DNA of 64,000 nucleotides from the NCBI GenBank assembly GCA_963784415.1, contig CAWARK010000014.1, positions 868,001 through 932,000 on the forward strand, read 5' to 3'. The notes beneath the pieces were generated by a model, which was not told the origin of the DNA, made no database searches, and was given only the letters and a program-made list of their open reading frames with translations. A program made the translations under genes and the position numbers. This DNA is from UBA7672 sp963784415. GTDB taxonomy: Bacteria; Pseudomonadota; Alphaproteobacteria; Caulobacterales; Hyphomonadaceae. Of this stretch, positions 35,818 through 45,103 are shown in pieces (position 1 is the stretch's first letter; each line of letters starts with the position of its first letter).

Positions 35818-36661
35818 GGGAAGGTCAAAAGGTGCCGGGCGACGCGAAATCGTTATGCGCGTTGCGACGGCTCTTATCCTCGCCCCTCTGGGCCTGTGGG
35901 CCGTTTATGCAGGCGGGCTCGCGCTCGTCCTCGCGACCGCGGCCTGCGGCGTCGTGGCCGCGTTCGAGTGGACCCGCATGGCCTCACAGGCTGACATCGC
36001 CTGGGTGCGCTGGACGCAATACGCAACGCTCGGCCTGACAGCAGCCTCAGCCGTCATCTTCGCCCGCAACGGTCTCGAGACGGTGGCGCTGGTTGCTCTG
36101 ATCGGTTCCGCAATCACGGGCGTTCTGGCTTTCCTCGGCAAGGGCTCCATCAGCTCGATGATCTTTGGCACGGTCTACACGAGCCTGCCCTTCGGTTGCT
36201 TCGTGTGGATCCGGGAGTTGGCGCCGCACGGACAGTTGCTGTTGATTGCCGTGCTGATCATCGTCTGGATGACCGACATCGGCGCCTACTTCGCCGGTCG
36301 TGGCTTTGGCGGGCCGCTGCTGAGCCCGAAGGATAGCCCCAACAAGACGTGGACCGGCGCCATCGGCGCGTTGGTCTGCGCAGGATTGGCTGGCGCAGCG
36401 ATCGCGCGGGCAGGGGGAGGGGATTTTTTCCACTGGCTCCTGTTCGGGCTCGCCCTCTCCGTCGTCGCGCAGACGGGCGATCTGCTGGAATCGCGCTTCA
36501 AGCGTCTCTACGGCGTCAAGGACACGTCGGGTTTCATACCCGGCCATGGCGGCGTGCTGGATCGTCTCGACGGCCTGATGGTCGCGACGGTTGGCGCCGC
36601 CATGATTGTCCGCTTCCTGCCTGCCATGGCGCCATCCCTGACCCTGGCGCTCGGCCAATGA
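35771..36661 (+). CDS. cdsA: Phosphatidate cytidylyltransferase
   Basis: An integral membrane enzyme that makes CDP-diacylglycerol for phospholipid synthesis. The C-terminal signature SRFKRLYGVKDTSGFIPGHG with GGVLDRLDGL is intact, preceded by about seven hydrophobic helices. The start is uncertain. ATG 35771 (296 residues, overlapping uppS by 47 bases) keeps the RREIVMRV stretch resembling homologues, but ATG 35855 (268 residues) is also possible and neither has a strong ribosome site. Confidence 0.93.
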   Translation: MRSGDATDGLAALAPEGRSKGAGRREIVMRVATALILAPLGLWAVYAGGLALVLATAACGVVAAFEWTRMASQADIAWVRWTQYATLGLTAASAVIFARNGLETVALVALIGSAITGVLAFLGKGSISSMIFGTVYTSLPFGCFVWIRELAPHGQLLLIAVLIIVWMTDIGAYFAGRGFGGPLLSPKDSPNKTWTGAIGALVCAGLAGAAIARAGGGDFFHWLLFGLALSVVAQTGDLLESRFKRLYGVKDTSGFIPGHGGVLDRLDGLMVATVGAAMIVRFLPAMAPSLTLALGQ

Positions 36662-37842
36662 GCAATCCGGTTCGCGTATCCGTTCTTGGCGCAACCGGCT
36701 CCGTCGGCGCATCGGCGCTGGACGTGATCGCGAACCAGTCCCCGGGCGCTCCGGCCTTCGAAGTCGTCGCCCTCAGCGCCAACACCAATGTCGAAGGCCT
36801 GGCTGCCGCCGCAAAGGCCGCGCGAGCCGAAATAGCCGTCATCGCCGACGAGAGTCTCTACGGCGCTCTCAGGGACCTGCTGGCGGGCTCCGGCGTTGCC
36901 GCCGCCGCAGGAGAGGCCGCACTGGCCGAAGCCGCCTCACGGCCCGCTAATGTGGTTGTGGCGGGGATTGTCGGGATCGCTGGGTTGCAGACCACGCTGG
37001 CCGCTGTGCGGCAGGGGGCCAATCTCGCCCTCGCCAACAAGGAGAGCATGGTCTGCGCAGGGGCTTTACTGCGCGCCGAAGCGACCCGTTCGGGCGCCCG
37101 CTTCCTGCCGATCGATTCAGAGCACAACGCGATTTTCCAGGTCCTCGATCGCCCCGAGCGCGTCGAGAAACTGGTCCTGACCGCGTCCGGCGGACCCTTC
37201 CGCAACGTCAGCATGACGGAGATGGCCTCTGCCACTCCGGAACAGGCCTGTGCCCACCCGAACTGGATGATGGGCGCGAAGATCTCGGTCGACTCAGCCA
37301 CGATGATGAACAAGGGCCTCGAGCTGATCGAGGCCGCTTACCTGTTTGATGTGCCGGAGCCCCGAATCGAGGTGCTCGTCCACCCCCAGTCCATTATCCA
37401 TAGCCTTGTGGCCTACGATGACGGCTCGGTCCTCGCCCAGCTGGGCCTGCCGGACATGCGAACCCCCATCTCCTACGCGCTTTCCTGGCCCTCGCGGATG
37501 CCTCTGCCGGGGCTCGAGCGCCTTGATCTCGCCAAGATCGGCAGGCTGGATTTCCTGCCTCCCGATCCGCAGCGCTTCCCGGCGTTAAGGCTCGCGAGGA
37601 CGGCCGTTTCCGAGGGGGGAGGCGCGCCAATCGTGCTGAACGGAGCGAATGAGGTTGCTGTGGCGGCCTTTTTGCAGCGCCGTATTGGATTCTTGGCGAT
37701 AGCAGAGGTGGCGGAGCAGGTGCTTGAAGAGTTCCTTGGCAACCCGACCGCCCGTCACGAACCGGCCAGCTTCGATGAAGTCTACGATATTGACCGTTGG
37801 GCCAGGTCCCGCGCTATCGAGAAGCTGCGTCTTGCAGCGTGA
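36658..37842 (+). CDS. dxr: 1-deoxy-D-xylulose 5-phosphate reductoisomerase
   Basis: A 394-residue NADPH enzyme at the second step of the MEP isoprenoid pathway, feeding the neighbouring UppS. The Rossmann start VSVLGATGSVGASALDVI, the ALANKESMV block, LPIDSEHNAIFQ and GAKISVDSATMMNKGLELIEA are intact. The ATG overlaps the cdsA stop, and upstream in-frame starts lie inside cdsA. Confidence 0.97.
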   Translation: MSNPVRVSVLGATGSVGASALDVIANQSPGAPAFEVVALSANTNVEGLAAAAKAARAEIAVIADESLYGALRDLLAGSGVAAAAGEAALAEAASRPANVVVAGIVGIAGLQTTLAAVRQGANLALANKESMVCAGALLRAEATRSGARFLPIDSEHNAIFQVLDRPERVEKLVLTASGGPFRNVSMTEMASATPEQACAHPNWMMGAKISVDSATMMNKGLELIEAAYLFDVPEPRIEVLVHPQSIIHSLVAYDDGSVLAQLGLPDMRTPISYALSWPSRMPLPGLERLDLAKIGRLDFLPPDPQRFPALRLARTAVSEGGGAPIVLNGANEVAVAAFLQRRIGFLAIAEVAEQVLEEFLGNPTARHEPASFDEVYDIDRWARSRAIEKLRLAA

Positions 37843-37878
37843 TCGAGTGGAGTTCCGGCCTATGAAGGGTACGCGCTG

Positions 37879-39102
37879 ATGGACATGATATGGCTGCTAC
37901 CAGCGATACCGCTTTTCCTTCTGGTCATTTCGCTTGTGATCACGGTTCACGAGCTGGGCCACTATTGGGTGGGCCGCTTGTTTGGCGCCGCCGTCGAATC
38001 GTTCTCCCTCGGCTTCGGCCGTTCCATCTTCGAGACGCGTGACCGGCGGGGGACGCGCTGGCGTCTCAACTGGATCCCGCTCGGCGGCTTCGTGAAGTTC
38101 GTCGGCGAAGTACAGCTGGCGCAGGACATCAATCAGGAAATTCCCGAAACCGTCGCTACCGAGGCGCAGGCCCTCGAAGCGCGCGGCAAGACCACAATCC
38201 TTCACGACAACGAGATCCTGGTGGGCAAACCCTACACGCATCTCAATCCGTGGCAGCGAATTGCTGTTTCGCTTGGCGGCCCGTTCGCCAACTTCGTGTT
38301 TGCGGCGTTCGTTTTCGCGATTATCGCTCTCGCACAGGGCGTGTCGCAAGCCAGGCAGGTGCAGGTCACCGAGGTTCTTCCGGGCCAGGCCGCCGAGCAC
38401 GCCGGCTTCAAACCCCGCGACATCATCCTCGCCGTCGATGGCCGCAACATCACCACCGCCTTCGACGTAACCTCCGCAACATCCCTGAATGCCGGCGAGT
38501 CCGTGCAGTTCAGCATCCTTCGCGACAACCAGCCCATGGTTCTCGACGTGACGCCCGTGGAGAAGGAGCAGGTCGATCCGGTTCTGAAAACCCGTCAGAA
38601 GGTTGGCAGGATCGGCATGGGGCTCGCCGAAGTGGAAATCTCGCTGCGCCGTCTCAATGTCATCGAAGCCGCCGGTTACGGCATTTCCCGCACCGGCGAG
38701 GCGATCGGACAGACCTTCAACGTCGTGAGGCGTCTCGTCACAGGCAAGGAGGGCATCGACAAGCTGTCCGGGCCGGTCGGTATCCTGCACCTCACGGGTG
38801 GCGTCACCCAGATGACCATGAAACAGGAAGGTATCGATCTCGGCCATAAGTTGGGCGATCTGGCATGGGTTCTTGTGCAATTGGCCGCGCTTTTGTCGGT
38901 AGGCATCGGATTCTTCAACCTTCTGCCACTGCCGGTTCTGGATGGCGGGGCGGTCGTCATGACCCTGGCCGAAGCTGCGACCGGCAAGCCACTACCGGAC
39001 AAGGTCCAGAACGTCGGACTGACAATTGGACTTGTATGTTTGGCCGCCTTTGCTCTGGTGGTCACGTTCCAGGATGTACTGCGACTCCCAGGGGGGAGTT
39101 GA
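37879..39102 (+). CDS. rseP: RIP metalloprotease RseP (site-2 protease family)
   Basis: A 407-residue inner-membrane zinc protease that cleaves within membranes, classically anti-sigma factors of the envelope stress response. HELGH is at residues 24-28 in the first helix. A periplasmic PDZ domain (about 155-235) and the second active-site motif NLLPLPVLDGG near the C terminus follow. It lies just before bamA, the conserved position. Only one PDZ domain is clear. Confidence 0.95.
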   Translation: MDMIWLLPAIPLFLLVISLVITVHELGHYWVGRLFGAAVESFSLGFGRSIFETRDRRGTRWRLNWIPLGGFVKFVGEVQLAQDINQEIPETVATEAQALEARGKTTILHDNEILVGKPYTHLNPWQRIAVSLGGPFANFVFAAFVFAIIALAQGVSQARQVQVTEVLPGQAAEHAGFKPRDIILAVDGRNITTAFDVTSATSLNAGESVQFSILRDNQPMVLDVTPVEKEQVDPVLKTRQKVGRIGMGLAEVEISLRRLNVIEAAGYGISRTGEAIGQTFNVVRRLVTGKEGIDKLSGPVGILHLTGGVTQMTMKQEGIDLGHKLGDLAWVLVQLAALLSVGIGFFNLLPLPVLDGGAVVMTLAEAATGKPLPDKVQNVGLTIGLVCLAAFALVVTFQDVLRLPGGS

Positions 39103-39195
39103 GCTTTCAGGCGTCATGTAGTCATAAGTCGCCGTTAGAGACTGCGGGTCGGCAGTCCGTTTGTTAGATAGTTTGTGTTCGTGCGAGGGGTTTCA

Positions 39196-41769
39196 ATGCG
39201 GTCTTGGTTTGCGGGCGCCTTAGCGCTGACTGCATCGGCCGGCGCCATTGCCGCTGCGCAAGATTTTGCGCCCAGCGGCAAGGCGTGGGGGCAACAACCC
39301 ACTCAGCCGCAGGTCATCGGTCGGATTCTGGTCGAAGGTAACCAGCGGATCGAGGCGCGTACGGTCCTGTCCTACCTGCTCGTGAAACCGGGCGACGCCT
39401 TTGATGAAGAGCGCATTGGTCTTTCGGTTCGCGCGCTCGGCGCGACCGGCCTGTTTGCCGATATCCAGATCGAGACCCGTGGCGCCGACCTTGTCATTCG
39501 GGTTCTGGAGAACCCGATCATCAACCGCATCATGTTCGAGGGGAACAACGAGGTCACGACCGAGAAGCTGGAAGAGGAAACCGAGGCTGAGCCCCGGCAG
39601 ACTTTCACGCTGTCGCGCGTCGAACAGGACGTGCAGCGCATTCTCGAAGTCTATCGCCGCGCTGGCCGTTTCGCCGCGACCGTCACACCGCAGTACAAGG
39701 TTCTGCCGCAGAACCGGGCCGACCTGATCTTCTCGATCGACGAAGGTCCGACCACGGGCGTCAGCTCGATCAACTTCATCGGCAACGAAGCCTTCCCGGA
39801 CGATCGTCTGCGTCGCGAGATCACGACGCGCCAGTCGCGTTGGTGGCGCTTCTTCGAACAGGCCGACAACTACAACCCCGGCCAGGTCGAATACGACCGC
39901 TCGCAGCTCACCGAATTCTACACCAACCAGGGCTATGCCGATTTCCGCGTGATCTCGTCGGTCGCTGAACTGACGCCGAACCGCAAGGACTTCTACCTCA
40001 CCTACACAATCGACGAAGGTCAGAAATACACCTTCGGCGACCTGTCGGTCGAAACGCAGCTCGAGAAGCTCTCTGGCGAACGGCTCGCGCTGTTCCTGCC
40101 GATGAAGAAGGGCGATCAGTTCCGCTCCAAGGGCATTCAGGACGCCATTGATGCGCTGACCTTCGCGGCCGGTATTGCCGGCTACGCAAACGTGCAGATC
40201 CGCCCGAAGGAAGTGCGCGATCCGGTGACGCACACCATCGGAATCAAGTTCCAGGTCGACGAAGGTGCGCGCGTCTACGTCGAACGCATCGATATTCAGG
40301 GCAACACCCAGACGCTTGATCGGGTTGTTCGCCGTGAAATCCGCGTCGCAGAGGGCGATCAGTACAACCCGGTTCAACTCGACAGCGCTAAGAGCCGTAT
40401 CCGCGCGCTCGGGTTCTTCACGCCGGACAAGGTCGAAGTGAAGGACGAGGCTGGCTCGACGCCTGATCGCACGGTGATCAAGGTCAAGGTTGAGGAAGAG
40501 GCCACGGGCGAATTGGCTTTCTCGGCTGGCTTCTCGTCGCAGGACGCCTTCCTGTTCAGCGCCAGCGCTCAGCAACGAAACTTCCGCGGTCGCGGCCAAT
40601 TTCTCTCGGCCCGCATCCAGACCACTTCGCGTCAGCAGGATCTCGAATTCCGTTTCACCGAACCCAAGTTCCAGGATCGCAACCTCGCTGTGGGTCTCGA
40701 CGTGTTTGCCACCAAGTCGGACTTCTTCGACATCGCGGGCTTCCAGAACGACATCGTCGGCGCTGGCGGACGACTGCTGTTCCCGCTGTCCGATACTGAC
40801 CAGCTGGGCCTGCGCTATCGCCTCCGCAGCGACAATCTCCAGGTCGACCAGCTTCTGCCCGGCGAAACCAACAACGGCACCAAGACGGATTGCACGCTCA
40901 CGGGATTCGCACGCTCGTCACTGTGCGATCAGCAAGGTGATCGCCTTACATCATCGTTCGGATACACGCTGACGATGAACCGGACGAATGACTACGTGGA
41001 TCCGACGCGTGGCTTCAACCTGAACTTCAGCCAGGACATCGCCGGTCTTGGCGGCGACGTGAACTACCTGCGCAACGAGTTCGAAGGGTCGATGTATCAC
41101 GGCTTCGCGCCGGGCTGGACGCTGCGCTCGCGCCTTGAGGTCGGCTATATCGAGAGCTGGGGCGACGAAGGCATCCGCATCAACGACCGCTTCTTCAAGG
41201 GCGGCAACTCCTTCCGCGGCTTTGACGTCGCGGGCGTCGGTCCGCGCGAAATTCGCTATAGCTACGCGACGGAACAGATCGCGCTTCCGGTGGGCGTCGC
41301 ACCGCGCGATTTCTCCACCCCCGTGCTGAACAGCGACGGAACTCAAGCAACGAATGATTCCGGTCTACTTCTCTATAATTCGGCGCAAAGAGACACGAGC
41401 GGGAACCTGCTTCCCGCGACCGTGACGCCGCTCAATGCACTTGGCGGCAAGGCATATGCGATTGGGTCCTTGGAATTGTCCTTCCCGCTGCCGTATGTTC
41501 CGGAAGAGTTTGGCCTGGACGGCGCCTTCTTCCTCGAAGCCGGCACGGTGGGCATTCTCGATGATGTCGACAAGGACAAGCGTGCGCAGGTTGATCCTTT
41601 CACCGTCGTGCGCGTGGACGACAGCGCGAGCATAAGGGCCAGCGCCGGTATCAGTATTGGTTGGGACTCGCCCTTCGGCCCCATCCGCTTCGACTTCGCG
41701 CAGATACTTGCAAACGAAGAGTATGACCGGACCCAGAGCTTCCGGTTCGCAACCAACACAAGGTTCTAG
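39196..41769 (+). CDS. bamA: Outer membrane protein assembly factor BamA
   Basis: An 857-residue outer-membrane insertase for beta-barrel proteins. A signal peptide (MRSWFAGALALTASAGAIAAAQ) precedes five POTRA repeats (about 40-440), then a C-terminal barrel ending in ...SFRFATNTRF with the terminal Phe. The ATG at 39196 is preferred over the upstream GTG because GAGGGG sits seven bases before it and the signal peptide then starts correctly. skp follows almost immediately. Confidence 0.96.
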   Translation: MRSWFAGALALTASAGAIAAAQDFAPSGKAWGQQPTQPQVIGRILVEGNQRIEARTVLSYLLVKPGDAFDEERIGLSVRALGATGLFADIQIETRGADLVIRVLENPIINRIMFEGNNEVTTEKLEEETEAEPRQTFTLSRVEQDVQRILEVYRRAGRFAATVTPQYKVLPQNRADLIFSIDEGPTTGVSSINFIGNEAFPDDRLRREITTRQSRWWRFFEQADNYNPGQVEYDRSQLTEFYTNQGYADFRVISSVAELTPNRKDFYLTYTIDEGQKYTFGDLSVETQLEKLSGERLALFLPMKKGDQFRSKGIQDAIDALTFAAGIAGYANVQIRPKEVRDPVTHTIGIKFQVDEGARVYVERIDIQGNTQTLDRVVRREIRVAEGDQYNPVQLDSAKSRIRALGFFTPDKVEVKDEAGSTPDRTVIKVKVEEEATGELAFSAGFSSQDAFLFSASAQQRNFRGRGQFLSARIQTTSRQQDLEFRFTEPKFQDRNLAVGLDVFATKSDFFDIAGFQNDIVGAGGRLLFPLSDTDQLGLRYRLRSDNLQVDQLLPGETNNGTKTDCTLTGFARSSLCDQQGDRLTSSFGYTLTMNRTNDYVDPTRGFNLNFSQDIAGLGGDVNYLRNEFEGSMYHGFAPGWTLRSRLEVGYIESWGDEGIRINDRFFKGGNSFRGFDVAGVGPREIRYSYATEQIALPVGVAPRDFSTPVLNSDGTQATNDSGLLLYNSAQRDTSGNLLPATVTPLNALGGKAYAIGSLELSFPLPYVPEEFGLDGAFFLEAGTVGILDDVDKDKRAQVDPFTVVRVDDSASIRASAGISIGWDSPFGPIRFDFAQILANEEYDRTQSFRFATNTRF

Positions 41770-41773
41770 TGTG

Positions 41774-42394
41774 ATGAAAGTTCGTAACCTCGCCCTGACT
41801 GCAGCCCTCTTTGTTGGCTTGACCAACATGGCCGGCGTCGCAATGGCGCAGACCAAGGTGTTCGTCATCAACGAGCAGCGTATCCGTGCCGAAACCAAAC
41901 TCGGCAAGGAAATGGATACCAAGCTGAATGCGGTCGCCGAAGCGGGCGTCGATCAGCTTGGGCTCAAGAACCTGAAGAGCGAAATCGATACCGAAGCTGC
42001 TGCACTGAAGCCCCAGACCCAGTCGCTGTCCAAGGAAGCGATCGCCGCCAACCCGACGCTGAAGGCGCGCGTCGAGGGGCTGAACAAGAAGGCGAACGAG
42101 CTGATCCAGAAACAGAATGCCCTGAACCAGGGTCTGGAAAAAAGCGACAACGGGCTCAACGCTGCCTTCATGCAGGTGATGGGACCGGCCGTTGAAGCCG
42201 TCGCCAAGGAAGCAGGCGCCGACATCGTCGTCAGCTATTCCTCGACCTGGTACGTGAAAGGTGCGACCGACCTCTCGGCCAAGGTGATCGCGCGTCTCGA
42301 CGCCACCGTGCCGACGCTGGTCGCCCTGCAAGCCGCCCTCCCGCCCCCCCCCACCCCCCCCAAAGCCGCACCTGCACCGGGCGGCGGTCAGTAA
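41774..42394 (+). CDS. skp: OmpH/Skp family outer membrane chaperone
   Basis: A 206-residue periplasmic chaperone for unfolded outer-membrane proteins. The signal peptide ends near AMA before QTKVFVINEQRI. Residues about 60-150 form the long alpha-helical arms. The C terminus is a Pro/Ala tail encoded by C9-A-C8 (42344-42361), a slippage-prone tract. The start is ATG 41774, with GTG 41771 directly before it possible. It lies in the bamA-skp-lpxD order typical of Gram-negative bacteria. Confidence 0.9.
   Translation: MKVRNLALTAALFVGLTNMAGVAMAQTKVFVINEQRIRAETKLGKEMDTKLNAVAEAGVDQLGLKNLKSEIDTEAAALKPQTQSLSKEAIAANPTLKARVEGLNKKANELIQKQNALNQGLEKSDNGLNAAFMQVMGPAVEAVAKEAGADIVVSYSSTWYVKGATDLSAKVIARLDATVPTLVALQAALPPPPTPPKAAPAPGGGQ
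42344..42361 (+). repeat. C9-A-C8 homopolymer tract in skp
   Basis: Nine C, one A and eight C encode the PPPTPP part of the Skp tail. Tracts of this length slip during replication and are error-prone in sequencing. A one-base change would alter only the last roughly 17 residues. Confidence 0.9.
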
Positions 42395-42415
42395 CTCTGG
42401 ACTGAAGGCAGGGCT

Positions 42416-43429
42416 GTGATCGATCCGCGGTTCTACGAGGTTCCACAGCCCCTCTCGGCCTCGGACATAGCCATCCTCCTGGGCGCCGTAGTCAGCCGCG
42501 GAGATGCGTACACAACCGTGAACTCGCTCGCCCCGGCATCGCGCGCGGGCAAATCAGATCTGGCCTTTGTCGAAGACGCGCGAGACGCTGCCGGCCTGAA
42601 GGCTGGCGTCATATGTCTCGTGGCGCCCGATGCTGCTGGCGGGATTCCGGATGGTCCCACCGTGATCGCCGTTCGGCATCCGCGCGCGGCATTCGCTGTG
42701 GTCGCCGAAAAACTCGCCCGCGTTCGCAAGCTCCACACGACCGAAGTCCGCATCCACCCATCCGCGAAAATCCACGCCTCCGCCACGATCGAGCCGGGCG
42801 CAGTCATCGGCGCCGGCGTGGCGATCGGCCCGAATGTCAACATCGGCGCGAACGCCGTCATCGCGCCCGGCGTCCAGATCGGAGCCAACGCCACGATCGG
42901 CGCCAACGCCAGCATCCGCTGCGCGCTCATCGGCGACGGTGTCACCATCTACCCGTCCGCCGTTATCGGTGAGGCGGGCTTCGGCCTCGCAGCAGGCGGG
43001 TCAGGCGCACGCCTCACGCCGCATTTCGGGCGCGTCATCATCCAGAACGACGTGTCGATCGGGGCCGGCTCCTGCATCGACCGCGGCCTCCTGGAGGACA
43101 CGGTGATCGGCGAGGGCACGCACATCGATAACCTCTGCCACATCGGGCACAATTGCCGCATCGGCGCCCATGTGGTCATGGCAGCCTTTGCTGGCGTCTC
43201 GGGGTCCAGCGAGGTGGGCGACGGCGTCCAGTTCGGCGGCCGTGTCGGGCTCAAGGACCATGTGAGGGTGGGGGCGGGGGCGCGGGTGGCGGCGGGGGCG
43301 GCGGTGCTGGGGGATGTGGGGGCGGGGGAGACGGTGGCGGGTTATCCGGCCAAACCGATCCGCACCTGGATGCGCGAGCTTGCATGGCTGGCGCGGGCAG
43401 CGCAAAAGCGTCCCACAACCAAGGAATAG
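42416..43429 (+). CDS. lpxD: UDP-3-O-acylglucosamine N-acyltransferase
   Basis: A 337-residue left-handed beta-helix enzyme, third step of lipid A synthesis. The N-terminal substrate domain is followed by hexapeptide repeats (about 105-305, such as IGAGVAIGPNVNIG) with the catalytic-His region DNLCHIGHNCRIG. It starts at GTG after AGGGC. Near the 3' end (43263-43340) it uses almost only G-ending codons, giving a very G-rich strand. The usual next gene, fabZ, is missing, and lpxA starts 30 bases later. Confidence 0.95.
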   Translation: MIDPRFYEVPQPLSASDIAILLGAVVSRGDAYTTVNSLAPASRAGKSDLAFVEDARDAAGLKAGVICLVAPDAAGGIPDGPTVIAVRHPRAAFAVVAEKLARVRKLHTTEVRIHPSAKIHASATIEPGAVIGAGVAIGPNVNIGANAVIAPGVQIGANATIGANASIRCALIGDGVTIYPSAVIGEAGFGLAAGGSGARLTPHFGRVIIQNDVSIGAGSCIDRGLLEDTVIGEGTHIDNLCHIGHNCRIGAHVVMAAFAGVSGSSEVGDGVQFGGRVGLKDHVRVGAGARVAAGAAVLGDVGAGETVAGYPAKPIRTWMRELAWLARAAQKRPTTKE

Positions 43430-43459
43430 CCGGGAAATCCGGCCAGGGGCGCCGGCGAC

Positions 43460-44252
43460 ATGGCTGTCAGAATTCATCCCACCGCCATCGTCGACACGGG
43501 CGCGGAGCTTGCCGACGGCGTCGAGATCGGCCCGTTTTGCATAGTCTCCGCCAGCGCCCGGCTAGCCGAGAATGTCCGCCTGATTTCGCATGTCTCGATC
43601 GCCGGTTCGACCACGGTCGGCGCGCGTACGGTCGTCTATCCCTTCGTCGCGCTCGGCCATCCGCCCCAGGACAACAAGTTCAAGGGTGAGGACACCAAAC
43701 TTATCATCGGAACCGACAACCAGATCCGCGAAGGCGCCTGCCTGCACATCGGAACGATCCAGGGCCGCGGACGGACCGTTGTCGGCAACAAGTGTCTGAT
43801 CATGAACGGGGCGCATGTCGGCCATGACGGCATCATCGGCAATGGCGTCACGCTGGCGACCCATGCCGTTACAGGCGGTCTCGCGATCTGTGGAGGACTC
43901 CGTCATTCTCGGCGGCAATTGCGCCATCCACCAGCTCGGCCGGGTCGGCATGGGCGCCTTTATCGGTGGTTGCGCGCCCGTCGTCGGCGATGTGATCCCC
44001 TATGGCATGGTCGACAATTCGGGCGGCCTGCACGGGCTGAACATCGTCGGCCTGAAGCGTCGCGGCGTCAGCCGCGAGACCATCCACCTGCTGCGCAGCA
44101 TCTATCAGGAGCTGTTCCACGGCGCCGGCTATTTCGAGGACAGGCTGGCAAGTGTCACGGAGCGCCATTCGGGCGTGCCGGAGGTGAAGCGCATTCTCGA
44201 TTTCATCGACGCGGGCGAAAAGCGGCCGCTATGCGTGCCGAGACATTCCTGA
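43460..44252 (+). CDS. lpxA: UDP-N-acetylglucosamine acyltransferase LpxA, reading frame broken by a +1 frameshift near 43889
   Basis: First enzyme of lipid A synthesis. The beta-helix starts IHPTAIVDTGAELADGVEIG and runs in frame 2 to THAVTGGLAI. It resumes in frame 3 as VEDSVILGGNCAIHQLG, continuing to the normal helical C terminus (RGVSRETIHLLRSIYQELF) and TGA 44250-44252. Removing one base (T43889) restores a 263-residue protein of normal length. As written, frame 2 runs on into lpxI, giving an artificial fused reading frame. LpxA is normally essential when LPS is made, so sequencing error or a tolerated shift is likelier than true loss. Confidence 0.92.
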
Positions 44253-45103
44253 TGGCGCCGTCGCGCCTCGCCATTGTCGCTGGCGGCGGAGACTTGCCTC
44301 GCCGCGTGGCCGAACAGGCGCGCCGCTCTGGCCGCAATCCTTTCGTTGTCGGACTTAAAGGCTTTGTCGAACAGGCGCTGCTTGCCGACTTCGGCGGGCC
44401 GGAGCTTTCCGTCGGCGAACTCGGCCGTCTCATCCAGCTGATGAAGAAAGAGGGCTGCGAAGAGATGGTGTTCGCGGGCTGGCTCAAGCGCCCCGACTTC
44501 GCCTCGCTCAAGCTCGATCTCAAGGGCGTTGCATCGCTTCCGAAAATCCTCGCGGCCGCCAAGAAGGGCGACGACGCGCTCCTGCGCTCGGTGATGGACA
44601 TCTTTGCCGATGCCGGCTTCCGCATTATCGGCGCCGACGACGTGCTCAACGACCTTCTTGTCACCGCCGGACCATTGGGCGCCATCGCACCGACAGCAGA
44701 GCATTGGCCCGACATTCGCCGCGCGGCGGAAGTCGCCAGGATTTCCGGGTCGCTGGAGATCGGGCAGGGCGCCATCTCATGCGCCGGTTTGATCCTCGCG
44801 GTAGAGGCACAGGAGGGCACAGATCGCATGCTGGCCCGTATTCCCGACCTGATTGAGGAAATCCGGGGAACGCCAACCGAACGTCGTGGCGTCCTCGTGA
44901 AATGTCCCAAACCGCAGCAGGAACTTCGCATCGATCTTCCGACAATTGGCGTCACCACTGTTGAAGGCGCTGCAAAGGCCGGCCTCGCGGGTATCGCCGT
45001 GCAGGCAGGCGCTGCGCTCGTCGTCGATCGCGAGGCTGTGGCCGCCGCCGCCAACGCAGCTGGCATCTTCATCTACGGCTTCACCGAGGCGGAGCTCGCG
45101 TGA
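44252..45103 (+). CDS. lpxI: UDP-2,3-diacylglucosamine pyrophosphatase LpxI
   Basis: A 283-residue enzyme (DUF1009 family) that hydrolyses UDP-2,3-diacylglucosamine to lipid X in place of LpxH, the usual version in alphaproteobacteria. RLAIVAGGGDLPRRVAEQA, GWLKRPDF and CPKPQQELRIDLPTIG are conserved. ATG 44252 overlaps the lpxA stop (TGATG). ATG 44231 is an in-frame alternative. It overlaps lpxB by four bases. Confidence 0.94.
   Translation: MAPSRLAIVAGGGDLPRRVAEQARRSGRNPFVVGLKGFVEQALLADFGGPELSVGELGRLIQLMKKEGCEEMVFAGWLKRPDFASLKLDLKGVASLPKILAAAKKGDDALLRSVMDIFADAGFRIIGADDVLNDLLVTAGPLGAIAPTAEHWPDIRRAAEVARISGSLEIGQGAISCAGLILAVEAQEGTDRMLARIPDLIEEIRGTPTERRGVLVKCPKPQQELRIDLPTIGVTTVEGAAKAGLAGIAVQAGAALVVDREAVAAAANAAGIFIYGFTEAELA

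Noticed and set aside
43460..45103. Apparent LpxA-LpxI fusion protein
   Set aside because: The middle is out-of-frame text. Correcting one base gives separate normal LpxA and LpxI with a TGATG junction.
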